From positions 62,001-126,000 of the forward strand of contig JAJPGV010000027.1 of NCBI GenBank assembly GCA_021325635.1: a DNA stretch of 64,000 bases. The letters are read 5' to 3'. The position numbers were made by a program, and so were the translations under genes. Positions 17,687 to 25,875 of the stretch are shown in pieces; within the stretch, counting starts at the first letter, position 1, and every line of letters begins with the position of its first letter. Origin of the DNA: Chloroflexota bacterium (GTDB lineage: Bacteria > Chloroflexota > JAJPGV01). The notes below the pieces were generated by a model. The model made no database searches. It worked only from the letters and a program-made list of their open reading frames with translations, and was not told where the DNA came from.

Positions 17687-18262
17687 ATGAACGAATGGAG
17701 CCACTTCGGACGCGCCGCCCGCCAGGCTTGGAGGGACGCTTGGGAGAGCAGATCGTCCGACCGCATCAGAGGCATGTTCGGCCGCGGCGACCTCAAGTAC
17801 CTCATCCTCGATACGCTGAAGGACCAGCCCCGCCACGGCTATGACGTCATCCGCGAGCTGGAGCAGCGCTCGGCGGGTCTCTACACCCCCAGCGCCGGCG
17901 CCGTCTATCCGATGCTGCAGCTGCTCGAGGACATGGGCGCGGTAACGTCGGAGCAGCGCGACGGACGCAAGATCTACACCATGACGGACGAGGGCCGGCG
18001 AATGCTGCAGGAGCGCCGCGACGTGGTGGACGACATCGCCGCTCGGGTTCGAGACTGGATGCGCCGTGAGGGCGGCTCCGAGCTGCAGCAGGCCATGCGC
18101 GAGATGGGCGAGCTGATGGCGCTGCTGGGCAAGGAAAGCGGGTGCCTGGTGAGCAGCCCGGAGAAGCTGCGCGCCGTGCGAGAGGTCATCGCCAGGGCGC
18201 GGGAAGAGCTGCAGGCCGTCCTTCGCGACAGCACCGCGCCGGCGGACCATCGCAGCGTGTAA
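17687..18262 (+). CDS. PadR family transcriptional regulator
   Basis: LKYLILDTLKDQPRHGYDVIRELEQRSAGLYTPSAGAVYPMLQLLEDMGAV. Confidence 0.9.
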   Translation: MNEWSHFGRAARQAWRDAWESRSSDRIRGMFGRGDLKYLILDTLKDQPRHGYDVIRELEQRSAGLYTPSAGAVYPMLQLLEDMGAVTSEQRDGRKIYTMTDEGRRMLQERRDVVDDIAARVRDWMRREGGSELQQAMREMGELMALLGKESGCLVSSPEKLRAVREVIARAREELQAVLRDSTAPADHRSV

Positions 18263-18339
18263 CGCGCCACCGACTGATCCCCAGGAAAGCCCGGCTCCAG
18301 CGATGGGAGCCACGAAAGAGACATCGGAGGGGATTCGTC

Positions 18340-19092
18340 TTGTCCACACTGACCAGGTTCGTCCGATTCGGCGCACTCGGAGCATTGCTCGCGCTGGCTG
18401 GCTGCGGCGGCAGCGCCGCGCCCGCGTCTTCGGCGCCGGCGTCAGCCGCTGCGCCGTCCAAGCCCGCGGCATCAGCGTCCGCGCCGGCGGCATCGAAACC
18501 GGCCGCGTCGGCCGAGGCGTCGGCAAAGCCTGTTGCCTCGGCATCGGCGGCGGCCGGTTCGGCCGCGGCTAAACCGGCCGCCGCACTGCCGTCCGGCTGT
18601 CCCTCGCCATCGGCAGCCCCCGCGTCCCCGGCCGGCTTGGCGGCTGCCTCGGCCGCCGCCAAGCCGGCAGCGTCCACCGCCGCCAGCGCAGCCGCGTCAG
18701 CTGCCGCTAAACCCTCGTTCGCTCCGCTGCCGGGCATCCTGGGGCCAGCCGCGCCTGGACCATACACCGCGACAGGCGCCGCGACCGTTACGCCCGGCCA
18801 GCCCTTGAAGGTTCAGACCATCGGCGTCAGCTTCCAGACCAATACCATCACGGTCAAGGCAGGCGACAAGGTAGAGCTTGACTTCACCAACTGCGCCACC
18901 TTCGCCCACAACTTCACCGCTCCGGGGCTCAACACGCCCGTGGTCGACATTCCGGGGGCGGCGCCGAACGTGCCGGTGACGTTCACCGCGCCAACGACGC
19001 CGGGACGCTACATGTTCTGGTGCAGCATTGCGCCGGCGGGCAGCCCGTCACACGCCGAGCGAGGCATGACCGGCGAGATCATCGTCCAGTAG
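18340..19092 (+). CDS. Lipoprotein with Ala/Pro/Ser/Lys-rich linker and C-terminal cupredoxin domain
   Basis: Lipobox LALAGCG; linker of SAAAKPAAS repeats; FAHNF...MFWCSIAPAGSPSHAERGM type-1 Cu ligand pattern; TTG start inferred. Confidence 0.75.
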   Translation: MSTLTRFVRFGALGALLALAGCGGSAAPASSAPASAAAPSKPAASASAPAASKPAASAEASAKPVASASAAAGSAAAKPAAALPSGCPSPSAAPASPAGLAAASAAAKPAASTAASAAASAAAKPSFAPLPGILGPAAPGPYTATGAATVTPGQPLKVQTIGVSFQTNTITVKAGDKVELDFTNCATFAHNFTAPGLNTPVVDIPGAAPNVPVTFTAPTTPGRYMFWCSIAPAGSPSHAERGMTGEIIVQ

Positions 19093-19105
19093 CCGGACCG
19101 TTCGG

Positions 19106-20092
19106 TCAGCGCTGTCCGTAGCCTTCGGGATGGCCCCGGTGCCAGGACAGCGCCGTCCGGACCATCGACTCCAGATCGTGCTGCGGCGACCAGCCGAGCT
19201 CGGCCTGGATGCGCTCGTTGGAAGCGAATTTCTCGGCCGGCTCGCCTTCGCGCGGCTGGCCCTGACTCGTAGCGAAGCGGACGCCGGTCACCTGCTGCAC
19301 GGTTTCGACCACCTGCTTAGTGGAATAGCCGCGGCCTAATCCGACGTTGTAGGCGGCGCTGCTGTGCCCCGCATTCAAGGCGTCGAGCGCCAGGACGTGG
19401 GCCGCCGCCAGGTCCAGCACGTGAATGTAGTCCCTGATCGTCGTCCCGTCGGGCGTCGGCACCGGCGAGCAGGTGAACTGGAACGGCTTGCGGCCGAGCG
19501 CGCCCAGGATGGCGTTGGGAATCAGGTGGCTTTCCGGTCGGTGATCCTCACCCAGGGTTCCATCCTCGGCTGCCCCGGCGGCGTTGAAGTAACGTAGGGC
19601 GATCGAGCGCAGCCCGTACGCCGAGTAGCGGTTCAGCACCTGTTCGACCATCCATTTGCTCTCACCGTAGGGATTGGTCGGCAGCTTGGGATGGTCCTCC
19701 GGAACAGGCAGGGCCTGCGCCTCGCCATACACCTCCGACGTCGACGAGAACACCAGCATCCGCACACCGGCCGCCAGCATGGCGTTCAGCAGGTTGATGG
19801 AACCGCCAACGTTGTTGGTGAAGTACTTACGCGGATCCGTTACCGATTCGCCCACCACGGCGTAGCCGGCGAAGTGCAGAACCGCCTCGAAATGGCCGTC
19901 CGCCAGCGTTCGCTCGATCAGCGCTCCATCCGTCAGCTCGCCCTCGACGAGGGGAACGGAGATTGCCTCCCGATGTCCCAGTCGCAAGTTGTCGAACACC
20001 ACCACCTCGTGCCCGCGTCGGACCAGCTCGCGCACCGTGTGCGAGCCGATGTAGCCAGTTCCGCCCGTTACCAGCAGCCGCATGACCGGCAA
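19106..20092 (-). CDS. galE: UDP-glucose 4-epimerase
   Basis: RLLVTGGTGYIGSHTVRELVRRGHEV; NPYGESK; YFNAAGA. Confidence 0.93.
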   Translation of the reverse strand: MPVMRLLVTGGTGYIGSHTVRELVRRGHEVVVFDNLRLGHREAISVPLVEGELTDGALIERTLADGHFEAVLHFAGYAVVGESVTDPRKYFTNNVGGSINLLNAMLAAGVRMLVFSSTSEVYGEAQALPVPEDHPKLPTNPYGESKWMVEQVLNRYSAYGLRSIALRYFNAAGAAEDGTLGEDHRPESHLIPNAILGALGRKPFQFTCSPVPTPDGTTIRDYIHVLDLAAAHVLALDALNAGHSSAAYNVGLGRGYSTKQVVETVQQVTGVRFATSQGQPREGEPAEKFASNERIQAELGWSPQHDLESMVRTALSWHRGHPEGYGQR

Positions 20093-20171
20093 AGTCTAGA
20101 ACCCGGCCGCATCCCCCGCTTGGGTACCTGGCGACATGCGGCGTCAGGGCGTACGTTACAGTGGCCTGGCA

Positions 20172-21092
20172 ATGCGCGGAGCCCGCGGCGTGGTGGCTGT
20201 TCTGATACTGCTGATCGGCCTGCTCGTCCTGCCCGCTGTTGCCGGGGCAGACACGGCCAGCACAGCCGACGGACTCCCGCCGGCGGCGGGCGCCGCGACG
20301 CTGAATGTGGCCGTGCCCGCCTTCGACCACATCGTCGTGGTGCTGATGGAGAATCACGGCTTTGGCCGCGTGATCGGCAATCCCGACGCTTCTTATGTCA
20401 ACCAGTTGGCGGCCAGCTACACGCTGCTCGACCACTACTACGCCGTGGCCCACCCGAGCCTGCCGAACTACCTGGCGCTGATTGGCGGCGACACCTACGG
20501 GATCACCACCGACTGCGAACGCTGCTTCGTGGACGCCCCAAACCTGGCCGACTCACTGGCCACCGCCGGCCTGAGCGGCAAGGCCTACATGGAAGACATG
20601 CCCGCGCCCTGCTTCGTGGGGAGCAGAGGACGCTACGCCCAGAAGCACGACCCGTTCGTCTATTTCAACGACGTTCGCAACGACCCGGGCCGCTGCGCCA
20701 GCATCGTGCCCTTCAGCCAGTTCACTACCGACGTGGCCGGCGGCCAGCTGCCGGCGTTCGCTTGGGTGTCGCCCAACCTGTGCAACGACATGCACGATTG
20801 CTCCGTGGCAGCTGGCGACGCCTGGCTGCGGCGCAACCTGGACCCGCTGCTGTCGTCACCGGCGTTCACTCAGCAGCACTCGCTGCTGGCCCTGACCTGG
20901 GATGAGGACGAAGGTCTGGACAACCGTGTGCCGCTGATCCTGGCGGGATGGTCGGTCAAGCGCGGCAGCGTCGAGCACGCCAGCGCCAGCCACTATTCGC
21001 TGCTGCGGACGATAGAGGCGGCCTGGAATCTGCCGCCTCTGACCACCAATGACGGGTCAGCGCTGCCCGTTTCCGCTTTCGAGCCCAGCTGA
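20172..21092 (+). CDS. Secreted phosphoesterase (AcpA/phospholipase C-like)
   Basis: Signal peptide; FDHIVVVLMENHGFGRVIG; HPSLPNYLALIGGDTYG; LTWDEDEG. Confidence 0.85.
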   Translation: MRGARGVVAVLILLIGLLVLPAVAGADTASTADGLPPAAGAATLNVAVPAFDHIVVVLMENHGFGRVIGNPDASYVNQLAASYTLLDHYYAVAHPSLPNYLALIGGDTYGITTDCERCFVDAPNLADSLATAGLSGKAYMEDMPAPCFVGSRGRYAQKHDPFVYFNDVRNDPGRCASIVPFSQFTTDVAGGQLPAFAWVSPNLCNDMHDCSVAAGDAWLRRNLDPLLSSPAFTQQHSLLALTWDEDEGLDNRVPLILAGWSVKRGSVEHASASHYSLLRTIEAAWNLPPLTTNDGSALPVSAFEPS

Positions 21093-21200
21093 AGCGGCCC
21101 CGCTCTTCCTCCTTACCGCGCCCCCCAAGCCCTGGCATCGGAAATGCGTTTGAAGCAGGCAAAGCCTGCGGGGAGCAGGCAAGAAAGGAGGAGGACAACC

Positions 21201-21368
21201 ATGGCTGCATTGGTAGCGCTAATCCTTATTCTCGCTATCTTCGGAGGCCTGGGCTTCGCCGTGCACGTATTGTGGTACGTGCTCATCGCGGCGGTGATCC
21301 TGTGGCTCATCGGCTTCTTCGTGGGCGGCGTGGAAGGCGCCGGCCGCCGCACCTGGTACGGCTGGTAA
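21201..21368 (+). CDS. Small hydrophobic membrane protein
   Basis: RBS AAGGAGGAGG; MAALVALILILAIFGGLGFAVHVLWYVLIAAVILWLIGFFVGGVEGAGRRTWYGW. Confidence 0.8.
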   Translation: MAALVALILILAIFGGLGFAVHVLWYVLIAAVILWLIGFFVGGVEGAGRRTWYGW

Positions 21369-21383
21369 AGGCCAACAGCTGCG

Positions 21384-21422
21384 AAAAGCCCTGGGGCGTG
21401 CGCCCCAGGGCTTTTCGTTTTT
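21384..21422 (+). terminator. Rho-independent terminator
   Basis: AAAAGCCCTGGGGCG-TG-CGCCCCAGGGCTTTT then CGTTTTT. Confidence 0.92.
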
Positions 21423-21440
21423 CGTATCGCTCCGCGTCGC

Positions 21441-22380
21441 CTAATCGGTCCGGCCGCCGGGCATGCAGCTGCCGTTGGGCGGCGGCGGGCCGCTGGGGCC
21501 AACGTCGGACGACGGCACGAAGGCCACACCTCCTGTGGAGGGCACGCGGACCTGCAGCCGCGGTCCCGCCTGGGGCACCAGGACCAGGAAGTACTGCCAG
21601 CTGTCCACCGGACCGAACTGGACGGCCCTGTCGTCCTGCCCCGACCATACGGCCGACGGCTTGAAGGTTTCTACCCAGAAGGGCAGGAAACCGCTGCTCG
21701 GGTGGTCAACGTCGAGGTTGCACCGGCGGAAGGACGAGGCTGGGATCGATGGCAGCATTGCCTGAAGCCACACGATCTCCATCACTGGGTACGCCGTTCC
21801 CGGGCACGTCGGCGAAGGCCACCGGCAGCGACTGCGCATACCAGTCGAAGCTGCTGCTCTGCATGACCATGAAGTGGGTGTGGGGCCCGCCGCTCCAGCC
21901 GGTGTTGCCGCTGTAGGCCAGCAGCTGGCCGGCCTGCACCTGCTGCCCAAGCTGAACTCTGACCCCGTTGTGCATCAGGTGCATGTACATGGCGGACGTG
22001 CCGTCGCCGTGATCGACCACCACGTAGTTGGCCTTGTCGCCCCAGGCCGGACCCTGCCCGGCTTCGCTGAAATCCTGCCGCAGCCACTTCACCGTTCCTC
22101 CACGCGAAGCGGTGACCGGCGTTCCGATTGGCATGCAGAAGTCCCAGGCGTAAAGGCCATGCCCGACGTGCGTGCCCTCCCCATTCCCCTGGCACATGCG
22201 GAAGCTCATGCCGGCAGGGAACGGCAGCTTGTAGATGCGAGGGCCGCGGGGCACATCCGGCAGCGCGGGGGCGGCGGGACCGCCGAGGACGTTGAACGAA
22301 GCGGCGGGCGCCGGACTGGACAGCGTGACGAGGAGCGAGAGAGCGAGCGGCAGAGCCGCGACGGCAGAGCGTAAGCGCAT
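21441..22380 (-). pseudogene. M23 peptidase plus SH3-like WSGxDxxAVxFG domain, separated by apparent frameshift
   Basis: 224-aa ORF 21706..22380 carries M23 (HGLYAWDFCMPIGTPV..., SGNTGWSGGPHTHFMVM); the downstream frame encodes WVETFKPSAVWSGQDDRAVQFGPVDSWQYFLVLVPQAGPRLQVRVPSTGGVAFVPSSDVGPSGPPP. Confidence 0.55.
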
Positions 22381-22453
22381 AGTCGAGGGCTCCGAACGCC
22401 GGCCGTCGGGCGGACGAGTACATACCTAGCCCGATCGGTTCAGTGGCGTCTGG

Positions 22454-22469
22454 TAGAACATATGTTCTA
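22454..22469. promoter_or_regulatory. LexA/SOS-type box
   Basis: TAGAACATATGTTCTA, perfect 16-bp palindrome containing GAACATATGTTC (GAAC-N4-GTTC). Confidence 0.6.
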
Positions 22470-22518
22470 TTATGGAGCGGTCAGGCGAAACGGCGACTCG
22501 CTCAGTGGAGGTGTTGTG

Positions 22519-23136
22519 GTGGTGTGGATGTCCGGCTGCGAAACGGTGGGCGAGCGCCGTTTCCCCTGCCTCGATGGGCACCGGTACGAAGGCTGCGTGG
22601 GGCTGGAGCTGTGCAGCGCCGAACGCTGTTGGAACGGCCGCAGGCTGCGGTCGTCAGGCCTCGTTCGGGCCGACGCCTTCGACAAGCCGCCGCGCGTGCA
22701 AGGCTATGTGGGCAGCGGCTGCGGCAACTGCCGCCACGCCGTCGATTTGCAGGTGGATGGCGAGCTGCGATCGGCCGGAGGCCGGCGCATCGGCCGCTGG
22801 ACGATCTGCGACCTCGACCTGTGGGAAGGGCCTGCCTCGCTCTATAACCTGATCAACCACCGCGCCCCGATGAAGGTGCCCGGCCCCTGCCCGAGCTTCG
22901 TGGACACACCGTCCGAGCTGATGCGCCCCGAAATCGTCCGCCATCGCCAGGTGGACCGCGAGCGCTCCCAGGCCCGGCGCCTACGCCGGCGCCGGACGCC
23001 CAGCCCGGAACAGCCGCGTGGCGGCTCGCTCCAAGACACCCAGGATCGACTGCGACTGCGGCAGCGTATCGATCGCGACGAAGAGACGCAACGTGACACG
23101 CGCTCATCCGCCGCCGGCGCCGACCGGGCGGCCTGA
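22519..23136 (+). CDS. Cys-rich hypothetical protein downstream of LexA-type box
   Basis: RBS GGAGG at 22507-22511; nine Cys in the first ~135 residues; basic C-terminus; start codon ambiguous (GTG 22519/22522 or ATG 22528). Confidence 0.6.
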   Translation: MVWMSGCETVGERRFPCLDGHRYEGCVGLELCSAERCWNGRRLRSSGLVRADAFDKPPRVQGYVGSGCGNCRHAVDLQVDGELRSAGGRRIGRWTICDLDLWEGPASLYNLINHRAPMKVPGPCPSFVDTPSELMRPEIVRHRQVDRERSQARRLRRRRTPSPEQPRGGSLQDTQDRLRLRQRIDRDEETQRDTRSSAAGADRAA

Positions 23137-23168
23137 GCGAGCGTTCTCCAAGCGGTAGAGTCTCACCC

Positions 23169-23519
23169 ATGGCCGATTTGCCGGAAGATCCCCGCCGCTT
23201 CGTCGAGGACTGGCTCGATGCGTTCAATCGCCGCGACTGGGATGCCTACGCTGCCTTCTTCGCCGAGGACGTGACCTACCTGACGCCCGGTCGTGCCGAG
23301 CCACTGCTTTCCCGGGAAGCGCACCTGGAGCAGGACCGCGCAAATGCGGGCTCGGCCAGGCTGGAGGCCAGCCTGGTCATTGCCGCGGACAACGGCCGGC
23401 TGCTGGCGGTCGAAGGCACGTTCCGGGACGGCGCCCGCACGTCTCGCTGGGTCACCATCCTAGAACGGCGCGACGGCCTCATCGCCGCCGAGCGCCTCTA
23501 CTTCGACCGGGCCGGTTAG
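23169..23519 (+). CDS. SnoaL/NTF2-like protein
   Basis: VEDWLDAFNRRDWDAYAAFFAEDVTYLTPG. Confidence 0.8.
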   Translation: MADLPEDPRRFVEDWLDAFNRRDWDAYAAFFAEDVTYLTPGRAEPLLSREAHLEQDRANAGSARLEASLVIAADNGRLLAVEGTFRDGARTSRWVTILERRDGLIAAERLYFDRAG

Positions 23520-23604
23520 CGCTGCGCGAGTGCTCATCGCCCCCATCCGGCGATCTATTTGGAGATAGCGCCGGCTAGAGGGTAGAATCTCACCTAAGTG
23601 TGAA

Positions 23605-24057
23605 ATGTCTATAGATTCAATCTCACAGCAGCCGCCCGAGACCGGCAAGCCGGAATCGATTCGCTTCGGCCGCTTCGGAGAGTCCTTCATTCTGCTCATC
23701 CTGGCGCACGGGCGATCCTACGGCTATGAGATCCGCAGCCGTCTGCGGGAGGACTTCGGCTACCAGCGAGCCGCAGCCGACCCGGGGGCGCTGTACCGGC
23801 TCCTGCGTGAGATGGAAGCCAACGGCTACATCCGCTCCCAATGGGATACATCTGAGAGCGGCCCGGCGCGCCGTTACTACGAGCTCACCGCGGCCGGCAA
23901 GGACCAGCTGCGGCTGGGCGCCGAGCGGCTGCGCCGCCAGGCACGCCGCATCGAGCAGTTCTTCGAGAGCTACGGCGGGCTGGACCTGTCGGCCGAACCC
24001 GCCCCAACGTCTCGGCTCGCGGCCAGCCCAACGGCCCGCGCCAGGGCCGGCAGGTAG
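23605..24057 (+). CDS. PadR family transcriptional regulator
   Basis: FGESFILLILAHGRSYGYEIRSRLREDFGYQRAAADPGALYRLLREMEANGYIRS. Confidence 0.88.
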   Translation: MSIDSISQQPPETGKPESIRFGRFGESFILLILAHGRSYGYEIRSRLREDFGYQRAAADPGALYRLLREMEANGYIRSQWDTSESGPARRYYELTAAGKDQLRLGAERLRRQARRIEQFFESYGGLDLSAEPAPTSRLAASPTARARAGR

Positions 24058-24060
24058 CCT

Positions 24061-25875
24061 GTGCGCGCGCTGCTGCGGCTTCGCCGCTACTACGGCTACT
24101 ACTGGATAGGAGCGGTCGGCGCTTACGTCTGCGTTTTGGCCAGCTCCGTGACCACCCTCATCGTGCCGCGGTTGATCGGCGCCGCGGTGGACGGAGGCAT
24201 CGTCAAGCGCGACGTCCAGGCCCTGGTGTACTACGCCGTGCTCATCCTCATCGTCAGCGCGCTGCGCGGACTGGCCGCCTTTGGACAGGGCTATCTGGGG
24301 GAATCGTCAGCCCAGGGCGTCAGCTTCCAGCTGCGCAAGGCGCTGTACGCGCACCTACAGAACCTGTCCTTCAGCTTCCATGACCAGGCGCAAACGGGCG
24401 AGCTCATGGCCCGGGCCACGGCCGACGTTGAGGCTCTGCGCAACTTCACCGGCCGCGGCGTGCAGCAGATCGTCAATCTGGCCATTCTGCTGATCGGCGT
24501 AACCGTCGCGTTGCTGCGCGTCAACTGGATCCTGGCCCTGCTGTCGCTGGGTCTCGTGCCGGCGCTGACCTGGCGAACGTGGCTCTTCAGCAAACGCATC
24601 CGGCCGATGTACCGCGCCCTCCAGGGCCAGATTGCGGCTGTCGCCACCCTCATCCAGGAAAACATCTCCGGCGTTCGGGTGGTGAAGGCCTTTGGGCGCG
24701 AGCGCGAGGAGATCGAGCGCTTCGAAGCCGCCAACGACCGGCTGCATCACGACTATCTCAGCGCCGCCAAAGAGCAGGCCATCAACGCGCCCTTCCTGGA
24801 CATGCTGTCGAACTCCAGCACCGTGGTCATGCTGTGGGTCGGCGGCGTCCTGGTCATGACCAACCACATCACCATCGGCGAGCTGGTGGCCTTCTACACC
24901 TACATCCTGCAGCTGGTTCAGCCCATACGTCGAGGCGGATGGCTGATGGCCATGCAATCGCGAGCCCAGGCGGCCTGCGAGCGCGTCCTGGAGATCCTGG
25001 ACACGCCCATCAGCGTGGCCAACAAGGAGGGCGCGCTCCAGCTGCCACAGGTAGCGGGCCACGTCGAATTCCGCAACGTCTCGTGCGCCTACCATCCCGG
25101 CCGCCCGGTGATCGAGGGAGTGACCTTCAGCGTCGAGCCGGGGCAGATGATCGCCCTCGTCGGAGCTACCGGGTCGGGCAAGACCACCGTGGCCAACCTG
25201 ATTCCGCGCTTCTACGACGTGAGCGAGGGCGCGGTGCTGGTCGATGGCTATGACGTGCGCGACGTAACCCTCCATTCGCTTCGCCGCCAGGTCGGCATCG
25301 TGATGCAGGAGACGATGCTGTTCTCGGGCACGATTCGCGAGAACATCGCCTTCGGCCGGCCCGATGCCAGCGAGGACGAGATTCGCGCCGCGGCCCGCTC
25401 CGCACGGGCCGACGAGTTCATCGAGCGCCTGCCGCAAGGCTACGACACCGTCGTCGGCGAGCGCGGGGTTTCCCTGTCGGGCGGCCAGAAGCAGCGCGTG
25501 GCCATCGCCCGCGCGCTGATCCTCAACCCGCGCCTGCTCATCCTGGACGAGTTCACCTCGAGCGTCGACGTGGCAACGGAGCGCATCATCCGCGCCGCGC
25601 TGAACCGGCTCATGCGCAACCGCACCACCTTCGTCATCGCCCACCGGCTGTCGACGGTGCGCGCCGCCGACATGATCCTGGTGCTCGAACGCGGGCGGCT
25701 GGTCGCCGCCGGACGCCACGAGGAGCTGCTGCTCTCCAGTCCGACCTACCGCGAGATCAACGCCAGCCAGCTGGCCGAAAGCCCGGCCGCTCTGGCCCCC
25801 GCGGCGCTGGGGACCGACGATGGCCACGCCGAGGTACCCGATGAGCCCGAGCTGGCCGACGAGGTGCTGGCATGA
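24061..25875 (+). CDS. ABC exporter half-transporter (TMD-NBD)
   Basis: VGATGSGKTTVANLIPRFYD, LSGGQKQRVAIARALILNPRLLILDEFTS, IAHRLST. Confidence 0.95.
   Translation: MRALLRLRRYYGYYWIGAVGAYVCVLASSVTTLIVPRLIGAAVDGGIVKRDVQALVYYAVLILIVSALRGLAAFGQGYLGESSAQGVSFQLRKALYAHLQNLSFSFHDQAQTGELMARATADVEALRNFTGRGVQQIVNLAILLIGVTVALLRVNWILALLSLGLVPALTWRTWLFSKRIRPMYRALQGQIAAVATLIQENISGVRVVKAFGREREEIERFEAANDRLHHDYLSAAKEQAINAPFLDMLSNSSTVVMLWVGGVLVMTNHITIGELVAFYTYILQLVQPIRRGGWLMAMQSRAQAACERVLEILDTPISVANKEGALQLPQVAGHVEFRNVSCAYHPGRPVIEGVTFSVEPGQMIALVGATGSGKTTVANLIPRFYDVSEGAVLVDGYDVRDVTLHSLRRQVGIVMQETMLFSGTIRENIAFGRPDASEDEIRAAARSARADEFIERLPQGYDTVVGERGVSLSGGQKQRVAIARALILNPRLLILDEFTSSVDVATERIIRAALNRLMRNRTTFVIAHRLSTVRAADMILVLERGRLVAAGRHEELLLSSPTYREINASQLAESPAALAPAALGTDDGHAEVPDEPELADEVLA

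Noticed and set aside
20172-21092. Phosphoesterase as part of a defence or toxin system
   Set aside because: Signal peptide and common AcpA/PLC-family motifs; no immunity or effector partners adjacent.
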